Program-made: the position numbers and the translations under genes | In this document: positions 43,266 through 51,716 of the stretch, piece after piece | Position numbering within the stretch: position 1 is the first letter of the stretch | Layout of the letters: the number at the start of each line of letters is the position of its first letter | Notes under the pieces: model-generated | Database searches by the model: none | Seen by the model: only the letters and a program-made list of their open reading frames with translations | What the model was told of the DNA's origin: nothing | Assembly: GCA_900770185.1 (NCBI GenBank) | Contig: CAAGJM010000021.1 | Location: forward strand, 1 to 61,111 | Origin: Clostridia bacterium | GTDB lineage: Bacteria; Bacillota; Clostridia; Christensenellales; Borkfalkiaceae | DNA: 61,111 bases | Direction of reading: 5' to 3'

Positions 43266-44333
43266 ATGTTAAGTTTTATTTCTGCAAAAGAAGCCGCCGT
43301 AAAATGGAATATTTCGCAAAGACGCGTTTCCGTTTTATGCAGTGAAAACAGAATAAACGGCGCAATGATGGTCGGTAATATGTGGATTATTCCTTCAAAC
43401 GCAGAAAAACCGATTGATAAAAGAACCGTTCGTTATGAAAAATCAAAAAGTGTTACGCTTAAACCGTTTGTAAAGTGGGTAGGCGGGAAAAGCCAACTTG
43501 TAGAGCAAATCGAAAAAATGCTCCCGAAAGCCGGAGAAAAAGTTTTGACAAAATATGCCGAACCTATGGTTGGCGGGGGCGCATTGTTTTTCAGTTTACT
43601 TTCCAAATATGATTTTGAAGAATTGTATATCGGCGACATAAATGTCGAACTTATAAACGCATATCAAGCCGTAAAAAACGACGTAGATAACTTGATTGCA
43701 AAACTTAACGAAATGCAAATGCTGTTTTTGCCTATGGATGAAAACGGCAGGAAATATTTCTACTATACCGTTCGTGAAAGATTCAATTCAACTATATTAA
43801 CCGAAGAAGCCGCAACTGAAAAGGCGGCTCAGTTTATTTTCTTGAATAAAACTTGTTTTAACGGACTTTATCGCGTAAACAGAAAAGGACAATTTAACGT
43901 TCCTATGGGCGCATATAAAAATCCGACTATTTGCGACGATGAAAACTTGCGAAATATACACGAGGCACTCAAAAACGTTACTATTGTTTGCGGCGATTAT
44001 TCGTTGTCAAAATCGTTTATTGATAAAGATACGTTTGTATATCTCGATCCGCCGTATCGCCCCATTTCCGAAACGTCGGGGTTTACTGCTTACAATACCG
44101 ACGTGTTTGATGACAACGAGCAAATCAGACTCGCAAAATTTATCGACGAAATCAATCTTTCGGGCGCAAAAATAGTTTTAAGCAACTCCGACCCGAAAAA
44201 CGTAAACGAAGATGATAATTTCTTTGAAGATTTATATAAGAATTACAAAATAAATCGTGTTGAAGCAAGCCGAGCAATAAACAGCAAGGGCGATAAACGC
44301 GGCAAAATAAACGAATTGCTTATTTGCAATTAA
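43266..44333 (+). CDS. Dam-type DNA adenine-N6 methyltransferase with N-terminal HTH
   Basis: A 355-residue protein. Residues 1-50 form an excisionase/MerR-like helix-turn-helix (SAKEAAVKWNISQRRVSVLC). The rest is a D12-class adenine methyltransferase: KWVGGKSQL (SAM motif I, about residues 69-77), AEPMVGGGALFF, the NKTCFNGLYRVN segment and catalytic DPPY (261-264). The DpnII/Dam group usually methylates GATC; the target here is inferred only. The sequence is more AT-rich, with more varied codons than its neighbours, which suggests transfer. The next gene, 13 bases on, encodes a nuclease-like protein, as in a restriction-modification pair. Confidence 0.88.
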   Translation: MLSFISAKEAAVKWNISQRRVSVLCSENRINGAMMVGNMWIIPSNAEKPIDKRTVRYEKSKSVTLKPFVKWVGGKSQLVEQIEKMLPKAGEKVLTKYAEPMVGGGALFFSLLSKYDFEELYIGDINVELINAYQAVKNDVDNLIAKLNEMQMLFLPMDENGRKYFYYTVRERFNSTILTEEAATEKAAQFIFLNKTCFNGLYRVNRKGQFNVPMGAYKNPTICDDENLRNIHEALKNVTIVCGDYSLSKSFIDKDTFVYLDPPYRPISETSGFTAYNTDVFDDNEQIRLAKFIDEINLSGAKIVLSNSDPKNVNEDDNFFEDLYKNYKINRVEASRAINSKGDKRGKINELLICN

Positions 44334-44346
44334 AGGAGAGGGTATT

Positions 44347-45237
44347 ATGGCAGAATTAAAGCTATTTAAGGTAAACGGACACGTTGAAGAATTGAAATCC
44401 AAAAGCGTAACCATAGAAAAAGAGTTGCAGAACATTATTGAAAAGAATATGCAAGAGTTTTTCGGAGTTAGATTTCTTGCTTCGGAATATAGAATAGACA
44501 ATGGGAGAATGGATTCTATAGGAATCGATGAGAATAATTGCCCCGTTATTTTCGAATACAAGCGTTTTTCGAGTGAAAATGTAATAAATCAAGGTTTGTT
44601 TTATTTAAATTGGCTATTGGAACATAAGGCTAATTTCAAGCTTTTAGTTTTAGAAACCTATGGCAATGAAGTTGCAAACAATATCGATTGGTCTATGCCG
44701 AGAGTGGTTTGTATTGCAAGCGACTTTAATAAATATGACGAAGAAGCAATTAAACAAATAAATCGTAACGTATCGCTTATTCGTTACAAACAATACAATA
44801 ACGATTTGTTGTTGTTTGAATTGCTGAATACAAACACGGTAGCCCCTATTGATAACGAACAGTTTGAGCGTAAAACATCACAAAATAATGAGAAAACATT
44901 TACGGAGCAATATAAAAACGCCCCACAAAAATTCAAAGAACTATATGATGAATTATCCGATTATGCTACGAGTTTAGGCGATGATGTATCTCAAAGCACA
45001 TTGAAACTGTATTCAGCATTCAAAAAAATCAAGAATTTCTGCACTATGGAAGTTTATCAGGCAAAAATGCTGATAAATTTCCGACTTAATCCCGACGAGT
45101 ACGAATTATCAGACACATTACGCGATGTTCGCAATATAGGGCATTGGGGTTGCGGCGATTTGCAGTTAATAATGCGCGATCGCTCCGAAATAGAAAAAGC
45201 AAAAGAACTTATTTTGAAAGCATACGAAAATAATTAA
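44347..45237 (+). CDS. PD-(D/E)xK nuclease-like protein with DUF5655 domain
   Basis: A 296-residue protein. The N-terminal half resembles NucS/DUF91-type nucleases, with Asp56 (GRMDSIG) and Glu70-x-Lys72 (FEYKR) fitting a PD-(D/E)xK active site. The C-terminal 110 residues match DUF5655 (TLKLYSAFKKIKNFCTMEVY, then GHWGCGDLQL), also found in COG3586 proteins. AAAGGAGAGGG precedes the ATG, 13 bases after the adenine methyltransferase. It could be the restriction partner or an accessory protein of that methylase. Base composition is AT-rich, like its partner. Confidence 0.75.
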   Translation: MAELKLFKVNGHVEELKSKSVTIEKELQNIIEKNMQEFFGVRFLASEYRIDNGRMDSIGIDENNCPVIFEYKRFSSENVINQGLFYLNWLLEHKANFKLLVLETYGNEVANNIDWSMPRVVCIASDFNKYDEEAIKQINRNVSLIRYKQYNNDLLLFELLNTNTVAPIDNEQFERKTSQNNEKTFTEQYKNAPQKFKELYDELSDYATSLGDDVSQSTLKLYSAFKKIKNFCTMEVYQAKMLINFRLNPDEYELSDTLRDVRNIGHWGCGDLQLIMRDRSEIEKAKELILKAYENN

Positions 45238-45345
45238 GGAACAACACAACTGCAAAGCCACGGGCTATTGGAAAACAAACAGCATAAAGTTCAATTTTCT
45301 TTTACTTGCCCACGAGTATTTATTTGTGTTTAAAAAGGGGGTTTT

Positions 45346-46071
45346 ATGAATTTAACTATACTTGGTTGCCGCGGTCCGTTTGCCGTCGGGGGCGAATCCA
45401 CTTCTTCGTACCTATTGCAATCGCCAAACAAAAAAGCGGTGATGCTTGACGCGGGCAGCGGCTCGGTCGCTAAACTTTTGAACAAAATAAGTCTTAGCGA
45501 ACTCGGCTTTTTGGTTTTAACGCACCTCCATTTCGACCATGCGTCCGATATAGGCGTGCTTTCTTATGCGGTTGACTTTTTGCGGGTAAGAGCGGGCGGC
45601 GAAAAGTTGAACGTTTACATTCCTTTCGACAACAGTCCGCTCGAGAACGTTATAAAAAACGTAAAAGAATTCAACGTGATAAGAATTGCCGAAAGCGAAG
45701 TTTATTCGGACAGCGGCTATAAATTCGAGTTTTTCAGAATGAACCACCCCGTAAAAACCTACGGCGTGAAGATTTGCGACGGCGAAAAAACTTTTGCGTA
45801 CAGCGGCGACACGAACGTTTGCGACAATATCCCCAAACTTTTAAAAAACGCCGATTTTGCCGTTCTTGACGGAATGATTTTAGGCGGAGAAAATAAAAAC
45901 GCCCCCCATTTAAGCGCGGCCAAAGCGTGCGAGTATTTAAAGGAAAACGGGGTTAAGGGCTTGATTTCTCACTTAAAATACGACGTTGGCGAGACGGTTT
46001 ACGAAAAAGAGATAGAGAATTATAAAACTATCGCTAAAATAGCGAAAGACGGCGAAACGATAGAATTTTAG
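45346..46071 (+). CDS. metallo-beta-lactamase-fold hydrolase (YhfI/RNase Z-like)
   Basis: A 241-residue enzyme. The zinc motif is THLHFDHASD (about residues 59-68); further ligands lie in MNHPVKTYG, YSGDTNVCDN and LISHLKYD. The opening TILGCRGPFAVGGESTSSYL is like that of the YhfI and RNase Z-related family, but the RNase Z exosite arm is absent. The substrate is unknown, possibly a phosphodiester. AAGGGGG lies before the ATG. It returns to the usual GC-richer codon use and marks the right end of the transferred pair. Confidence 0.85.
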   Translation: MNLTILGCRGPFAVGGESTSSYLLQSPNKKAVMLDAGSGSVAKLLNKISLSELGFLVLTHLHFDHASDIGVLSYAVDFLRVRAGGEKLNVYIPFDNSPLENVIKNVKEFNVIRIAESEVYSDSGYKFEFFRMNHPVKTYGVKICDGEKTFAYSGDTNVCDNIPKLLKNADFAVLDGMILGGENKNAPHLSAAKACEYLKENGVKGLISHLKYDVGETVYEKEIENYKTIAKIAKDGETIEF

Positions 46072-46073
46072 GA

Positions 46074-46102
46074 TTGAATTATCGCTTATTTTATGCTATA
46101 AT
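46074..46102 (+). promoter_or_regulatory. promoter of the second DUF4838 gene
   Basis: TTGAAT (46074-46079), 17 bases, TATAAT (46097-46102), 31 bases before the ATG. Confidence 0.7.
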
Positions 46103-46132
46103 GACTAAAACGAGCGGAATTAAAGGTGCTTT

Positions 46133-48025
46133 ATGAAATTAAACGGACACGAAGGAACGATTACGGACGCAAGCGGTTATTTATATAACTGCGGCGCGAC
46201 CGATTATAAAATTTTAATACCCGAAAACGCGACAGAGCCCGAAAAATATGCGGCCAAAGAGGTAAAGCGCATATTTTCGCTTGCATACGTTGATATAAAA
46301 ACCGTGACCGATAAAGGGCTTACGGCTGACGAAACGATGCGGTATATTTCTATCGGCAACACCGTTTATTTTAAAAAATTAAACGTTAAACTTACGCAAA
46401 GCGAGTTTAAATTCGACGGGTTTATTATTAAAAACGTCGGCAATACTTACGTTATTAAGGGTGTGAACGATACGGGCGATATTTTCGGCGCGTACGGGTT
46501 TATGGAATATATCGCGGGGTACGTTTATTATGCCCCCGACGAAGCGAAGATAAATTATTGCGCTTTCAATAAAAACTTCGATATCAAATTCGTCCCGTCG
46601 TTTTTCGGGCGCAACGCTTATAGTTACGACAGTCATTTTAACGTTGACTACGGCTTTCGGCTCAGAATAAACGGCGAATACGCCGTGCGCGAAAAAAAGC
46701 ACGGCGTCGGCACGCCGTGGTCAAAACTTTCCGACCAAAGTTACGCTCTTGAAATTTTGGACTATAAAAAGTATATGCCGTTGCACCCCGACTGGTTCTA
46801 TCTTCCCGAAAGCGTTAAAAACGGAGCGAACCCGCCGCGCTCCAACCCGCAAATATGCTACTCTAAAGGGCTGTACGACGACAGCGACGGCGGAATGTAC
46901 AAAACCTTTTTAAGTAACCTTATAAATAATTATATTATTCCCGAAAGCGGAAAGTCCTTTTTCATGCTCGGCATGAGCGATAACGAATATTTTTGCGACT
47001 GCCCCGCGTGCCGCGAAGAAGCCGCTAAATACAAAAAAAGCGGGCTAGCGATGCGCTTTGTGAACAAGGTTGCAAAAGACGTTGAAAAGTGGCGGCAACA
47101 AAACGCGCCCGAGCGCGAGATATATCTCGTTGCGTTTGCCTATCTTTCGATTTTCGAGCCGCCGGTTACTCAAAACGGAGATAAATATTTGCCGATTGAC
47201 GAAAGCGTTATAGCCGAAGACAACGTTATAATTCAGATTGCGCCGATAAGCGCGAATTACCTATACCCCATAAACGACGGCGAGCATAACCTTGCCGCTA
47301 AAAAATGCTTCGACGGGTGGAAGGTTTGTGCCAAACACTTTGCGGTGTGGGACTATCGGCAGGACTTCGGCACGCAGACTTTCCTTTTCCCAACCACCGT
47401 AACCGCGCAAAAAAATAACGATTTTTACTACGATTACGGCGTTATGGATATATTCAATCAGGCGCAGCCCTTTACGGCGGGTTCTCCGTTCATTTTTATG
47501 GATAATTTTGCGCGGTCGCGCCTCCACCTTAACGCAAAAGACGATTACGGCGAACTTTGCGCCGAGTTTATAACCGCTTATTATAAGACCGCCGCGCCGC
47601 ATATAAAAGCCTACCTTAAATGGTTCGAAGACTACTATAAGGTTATGGAAAAGCGCGGATATAACGGCGGGATAGGTAACCGCGCAGCTATTAAAAAGCG
47701 TTATTATACTAAGGCGGAACTTTTGGAGGCGAAGCAGATTTTAACCGACGCGCTTTGCGCCGCCAAAGATAAAAAGGTTTACGACAGGGTAAACGCTTTA
47801 ACGCTATTTTATAAGTTCACGCTTTTACTATGCTTCTGGCAGGAAAACACTTTAAAAGAAAACCTTGCGCTTATAAAAGAAACGAAAGAGGCAGCAAAAG
47901 CCGCGGGGTTAAAAACATTTTTCCGCCGCGAAAAAACGAAGTATTATCTTAAAGACTTAAAGAAACTCGTCAAGGGCAAAATCGATTATAAAGACAGCAT
48001 ATATTTAAACAAAGTTGAGCTTTAG
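46133..48025 (+). CDS. DUF4838 protein, alpha-glucuronidase-like (copy 2)
   Basis: A 630-residue paralogue of the gene at 34095, also without a signal peptide. Shared landmarks: CGATDYKILIPE, PSFFGRNAYSYD, HPDWFYLP, FFMLGMSDN followed by the cysteine motif CDCPACREE, MRFVNKVA, WRQQNAPERE, FAVWDYRQDF and VMDIFNQAQ. A putative carbohydrate-active enzyme with a GH67-like N-terminal domain; activity unproven. The two copies lie 12 kb apart, each with its own promoter. The downstream membrane protein gene overlaps its stop. Confidence 0.8.
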   Translation: MKLNGHEGTITDASGYLYNCGATDYKILIPENATEPEKYAAKEVKRIFSLAYVDIKTVTDKGLTADETMRYISIGNTVYFKKLNVKLTQSEFKFDGFIIKNVGNTYVIKGVNDTGDIFGAYGFMEYIAGYVYYAPDEAKINYCAFNKNFDIKFVPSFFGRNAYSYDSHFNVDYGFRLRINGEYAVREKKHGVGTPWSKLSDQSYALEILDYKKYMPLHPDWFYLPESVKNGANPPRSNPQICYSKGLYDDSDGGMYKTFLSNLINNYIIPESGKSFFMLGMSDNEYFCDCPACREEAAKYKKSGLAMRFVNKVAKDVEKWRQQNAPEREIYLVAFAYLSIFEPPVTQNGDKYLPIDESVIAEDNVIIQIAPISANYLYPINDGEHNLAAKKCFDGWKVCAKHFAVWDYRQDFGTQTFLFPTTVTAQKNNDFYYDYGVMDIFNQAQPFTAGSPFIFMDNFARSRLHLNAKDDYGELCAEFITAYYKTAAPHIKAYLKWFEDYYKVMEKRGYNGGIGNRAAIKKRYYTKAELLEAKQILTDALCAAKDKKVYDRVNALTLFYKFTLLLCFWQENTLKENLALIKETKEAAKAAGLKTFFRREKTKYYLKDLKKLVKGKIDYKDSIYLNKVEL

Positions 48026-49178
48026 CAAGTTGAAAGAAAGCGTTAAAAGGCGTATTGCCGACCTTGTAATCGTTTTAGCGGTTACGGGCTTCACCGTCTG
48101 GTATTTAATTAAAAAAGACGTCTTTAATGCGGACAGTATTAAAAATACTTCCGCTTTTTCGCTTGCTATCGTTTTTTTGGTGAATGCGTTGTCGCTGTTT
48201 TTGGTTTCGCTCACCAATTTTTTAACCGTTAAACGCGATTTAAAGGGGTTCGGTCTCTTCGACGCGGTAAGCGACGAAATTTTCGGCAAATTAGGCTCTT
48301 CTATAACGCCGCTTAAAAGCGGGCACTATCCGCTGAGGGTTTACTTTTACAAAAAGCGGGGTTACGATTTTTACGAAGCGTTGACGGTTTTATGCAAGTG
48401 TCAGATAATAGCGTCGGTCGCAAGCGTCGTAAACTATGCGGCGGTGCTCGTCGTTTCGGCGGTTAAAGGGCTGACGATGAGTTTTAACGGTAAAACGGTG
48501 GGGCTTTGGCTCATAATGCTTATAGGCGTTTTGTTCCACGCGCTTACGATTTTGCTCGTCATGCTTATAGCGTTCGTCAACCCCGTGCAAAAGTTTTTTA
48601 TAAATTTTATAGCAAAAATCAAATTTTTTAAGAAGAGTAAAGACGAAAAGCAGGCGTATATCGAAACCGAAACGCTTAAATATAAAATTTACAAAGAGCA
48701 AACGCTTATAATGCTAAAAAGTTTTTACCGCTATTTGCTCCCGCTTTTTTTATATATAGTAAATATGTTCGTCACTTCGTCAACGGCGTACGCGGCGTAC
48801 TTAACCACCGTAAAAACGGCAAGTTTTACGCTCGGCGGATTTTTATCGTTCTATCTTTTAACGATAGGCGCGGCGTATATAACCAACGTTATCCCCATTC
48901 CCGGCGGCAACGGCAGCAGCGAAATAGTCTTTACGCTCGTGTTTTCGGCAAGTATAGGGGTGGAGCATATCGGCGCAGCGCTTATTTCGTGGCGGGCGGG
49001 AAGTTACTTTATGCCCGTCATAGTTTCGGCGGTGTGGTTCTTTATACTGTCGGCTGCTTTAACCAAAAAAGCCGATAAGCGTACCGACAAAAACGTTCGC
49101 GGCGAAACGAACGGTTCCGAATACGGTTGCGGCGAAACGGACGGCGTAAGGGTGAAAGATTTAAAAGAAACAGAATAA
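48015..49178 (+). CDS. flippase-like LPG_synthase_TM (UPF0104) membrane protein
   Basis: A 387-residue protein with about eight hydrophobic segments and the family motif VIPIPGGNGSSE (about residues 292-303), as in the membrane part of MprF and related lipid flippases. No C-terminal synthase domain is present, so lipid transfer is more likely than lysyl-lipid synthesis. The start is uncertain: the frame opens at TTG 48015, 11 bases inside the DUF4838 gene, and another TTG is at 48030; neither has a good ribosome site. A cardiolipin synthase gene follows after 14 bases. Confidence 0.8.
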   Translation: MSFSKLKESVKRRIADLVIVLAVTGFTVWYLIKKDVFNADSIKNTSAFSLAIVFLVNALSLFLVSLTNFLTVKRDLKGFGLFDAVSDEIFGKLGSSITPLKSGHYPLRVYFYKKRGYDFYEALTVLCKCQIIASVASVVNYAAVLVVSAVKGLTMSFNGKTVGLWLIMLIGVLFHALTILLVMLIAFVNPVQKFFINFIAKIKFFKKSKDEKQAYIETETLKYKIYKEQTLIMLKSFYRYLLPLFLYIVNMFVTSSTAYAAYLTTVKTASFTLGGFLSFYLLTIGAAYITNVIPIPGGNGSSEIVFTLVFSASIGVEHIGAALISWRAGSYFMPVIVSAVWFFILSAALTKKADKRTDKNVRGETNGSEYGCGETDGVRVKDLKETE

Positions 49179-49192
49179 ACGCGGGGGAATTT

Positions 49193-50734
49193 ATGAAACG
49201 CAAAACGCTTTTATACGGGCTAAGGCTCGTCGTTATAGGGCTTACGATACTTATAGAATTGTGGTTTACGATAGGCGTTGCCTATAAGCTATCCGAAACC
49301 TACGTTTACGTTCGGCTATCTCTAAGCGTTATAGGGATAATTATAAGCGTTTCGATAATGAATAAATACGAAGCCGCGGTATATAAAATGCCGTGGCTTA
49401 TAGTGTTTACCGCCGCGCCGATTTTAGGTATTATATTATATCTGTCGTTTGCAGTGCATTTAAGACCCAAAAAGCGCGATAAAACAAATAATTTTATAAA
49501 TAACGGCGATGGGGTGCCGACGCTTTCGGACGAGCTTAACAAGTTCGGCGGAGCGGTAAAATATCTTGAAACCGCTTGCAGCGTTTGCGCTTACACGGAT
49601 ACCGACAGCGAATTTTTGCCCACGGGAGAAGAGTATTTTAAAAGACTTATCGAAGAGCTCGATAAAGCCGAAAGTTATATTTTTATGGAATATTTTATCA
49701 TTCAGCAGGGTAAAATGTTTTCAGCGATATTGAATTCTCTTAAAACGGCGGCGGAGCGCGGCGTTAAAGTTTACCTTGTGTACGACGACGTGGGAAGCAT
49801 AGCAAAGGTCGGCGCGGCATTTAATTTAAAACTCAAAAAAACGGGCGTAAACGCAAGGGTTTTCAGAAGGTTTGCGCCGATAGTCACGGCGTTCCACAAC
49901 AACCGCGACCATAGAAAAATAACGGTTATAGACGGCGTGGTTGCGTTCACGGGCGGGGTTAATTTAGCGGACGAATATATAAACGAAATTAAGCCGTACG
50001 GCAGATGGTACGATACGGGCGCGGTTATTTACGGCGGCGCGGTAAAGGAATTTAAAAAGGCGTTTATCGAAACGTATAACGCTTGCGGCAAAGAAAAGTT
50101 GTGCGGCGACGATTTTAAGGACGGCAAAATGGATTTTGCCCCCGCAAACGAGAACGGTCAAAAGTCTGCGAGCGAATTCCGCGGCGTTGTAACGCCGTAT
50201 TTCGACGCGCCGTATCCCGTTGACGACGAGCACGTAGGCGAAAATTTATATCTCGATTTAATAAACCGCTCAGACGAAAGTTTATATATAACGACGCCTT
50301 ATTTTATCGTAGACACTAATATTATCGAAGCGATTAAGCGGGCGGTAAAGCGGGGCGTTGAAGTTAAAATAATCATTCCCGAAATCCCTGATAAAAAGGG
50401 CGTTTACGCGCTGACTAAGTCTAACGCCGCCATTTTAAACGATTGCGGCGCGGAGATTTATATGTTTAGGGGCGGGTTTATCCACTCTAAACTTCTTATT
50501 TCAGACGGAAAAGCTTACACGGTCGGAACGGTCAACTTCGATTATCGTTCGTTTGCCCATCACTTCGAGTGCGGGCTGTTTGTAGTAGGCGCAAGTTCGG
50601 TAAGCGTTGCCGAAAAAGCCTTTAAAGAACTTATAAATACGGAATGTTTTAAAGCGGGCAAAAAAGATTTAAGCCTTAGTTTTGTCGAAAAAATCAAAAA
50701 AACGCTTATGTTTTTATTTATTCCGTTAATGTAA
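49193..50734 (+). CDS. cls: cardiolipin synthase (PLD family)
   Basis: A 513-residue membrane enzyme that joins two phosphatidylglycerols. Two N-terminal hydrophobic segments (VVIGLTILIELWFTIGVAY and a second near residue 50) precede two PLD domains with HxK motifs HRKITVIDG and HSKLLISDG, each with a downstream Asp. GGGGGAATTT lies before the ATG at 49193; the frame upstream overlaps the flippase gene. Its pairing with a lipid-flippase-like gene points to a membrane-lipid unit. Confidence 0.93.
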   Translation: MKRKTLLYGLRLVVIGLTILIELWFTIGVAYKLSETYVYVRLSLSVIGIIISVSIMNKYEAAVYKMPWLIVFTAAPILGIILYLSFAVHLRPKKRDKTNNFINNGDGVPTLSDELNKFGGAVKYLETACSVCAYTDTDSEFLPTGEEYFKRLIEELDKAESYIFMEYFIIQQGKMFSAILNSLKTAAERGVKVYLVYDDVGSIAKVGAAFNLKLKKTGVNARVFRRFAPIVTAFHNNRDHRKITVIDGVVAFTGGVNLADEYINEIKPYGRWYDTGAVIYGGAVKEFKKAFIETYNACGKEKLCGDDFKDGKMDFAPANENGQKSASEFRGVVTPYFDAPYPVDDEHVGENLYLDLINRSDESLYITTPYFIVDTNIIEAIKRAVKRGVEVKIIIPEIPDKKGVYALTKSNAAILNDCGAEIYMFRGGFIHSKLLISDGKAYTVGTVNFDYRSFAHHFECGLFVVGASSVSVAEKAFKELINTECFKAGKKDLSLSFVEKIKKTLMFLFIPLM

Positions 50735-50736
50735 CG

Positions 50737-50770
50737 ATTCGGCGCGATTTTGTTTAAAATCGCGCCGAAT
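50737..50770. terminator. hairpin between convergent cls and araC-type genes
   Basis: A 15-bp stem (ATTCGGCGCGATTTT and complement, 50737-50751 and 50756-50770) with a 4-base loop. A short T run is inside the stem rather than after it, so efficiency is uncertain. Confidence 0.7.
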
Positions 50771-50783
50771 TACCTATTGTTTA

Positions 50784-51527
50784 TCAAACCAAAGTTTTTC
50801 TGAAAGCGTTCGGGGTGTAGCCCGTGCGCTTTTTAAATAATCGCGAAAAGTAGTTGTAGTCCGAAAACCCTACGGCTTCCGACACGTCTTTAAGCGAAAC
50901 GCCTTCGCTAAGCAGGCTTTTTGCCGCTTCCACCTTTTTTAAAATGGCGTAGTTTATAATGGAAACGCCCGTTTCGCGCTTGAAAACCGCGTCGGCATAC
51001 ACGGGCGAGAAGTAAAGGCTTTCGCCCACGCCTTTAAGGGTGATTTTTTCGCCGATGTTGTCGCACACGTACTTTTTGATATGGCGGACGGTTTTGCTTT
51101 CTTTTTCGGCAGAGGCTCCGCTTAAAACGTAACTTAAAATAAGCGAAGTTATAAAGTTTTTGCGCTCTGAATAAAATTCCGTTTTGTCGTCCTCGTTCGC
51201 GTCGAACAGCGAAACCGCGCTTTTTATCTGCGCGTTCACGGCGTTTTCGATTATCCCCGTCGGAAGAATGTCTGCGCACCCCGCAAAGTTTAAACTTATA
51301 AAATCGGCGTAGTCTTTGCCCGCAATACGCTGGCAACTCGCGCCGTCGGGTATAAAAATTCCGTCGCCCGCGTTCACCGCGTACGACGAGCCGTTTATAA
51401 CGTAGTCGAGTTTTCCTTTTAAAACGAGGGTAACGTCGCTCACCGCATTTTTGCGCTTGGCAATCGAAAAATACGCGCCGAATTTGTTGTGGCGGGCATA
51501 AACCGCCGCGTTATCGCTTAAAACCAT
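50784..51527 (-). CDS. AraC-family transcriptional regulator
   Basis: A 247-residue protein with an N-terminal cupin sugar-sensing domain (VNAGDGIFIPDGASC) and a C-terminal double helix-turn-helix (TLKGVGESLYFSPVYADAVF, then VSEAVGFSDYNYFSRLFKKR followed by TGYTPNAFR). AAGGTG lies before the ATG. It is divergent from uxuA-uxuB with 189 bases between, so it probably activates that operon in response to a uronate or oligosaccharide. Confidence 0.92.
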   Translation of the reverse strand: MVLSDNAAVYARHNKFGAYFSIAKRKNAVSDVTLVLKGKLDYVINGSSYAVNAGDGIFIPDGASCQRIAGKDYADFISLNFAGCADILPTGIIENAVNAQIKSAVSLFDANEDDKTEFYSERKNFITSLILSYVLSGASAEKESKTVRHIKKYVCDNIGEKITLKGVGESLYFSPVYADAVFKRETGVSIINYAILKKVEAAKSLLSEGVSLKDVSEAVGFSDYNYFSRLFKKRTGYTPNAFRKTLV

Positions 51528-51579
51528 AAAACACCTTAAAATAGTACTAAAAAATATGCCTTAAAGTAAATATATTGTC

Positions 51580-51642
51580 TTGTTTACCTATTGAATTGTG
51601 CTATACTTATTATAATACTAAAAAAGTTGCAAGTCAACTTTT
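51580..51642 (+). promoter_or_regulatory. uxu promoter and 21-bp palindrome
   Basis: TTGTTT (51580-51585), 16 bases, TATACT (51602-51607). AAAAGTTG-N5-CAACTTTT (51622-51642) is a perfect dyad downstream of the expected start. A dyad at that place suits a repressor (GntR or LacI type) better than an AraC activator. Confidence 0.6.
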
Positions 51643-51716
51643 AGCCGAAAGAGATTTAAACCGCATTAAGTTTTGCGCTTGACGGGGTTTTATCACGCTC
51701 GGCAAAGGAGCGCATT

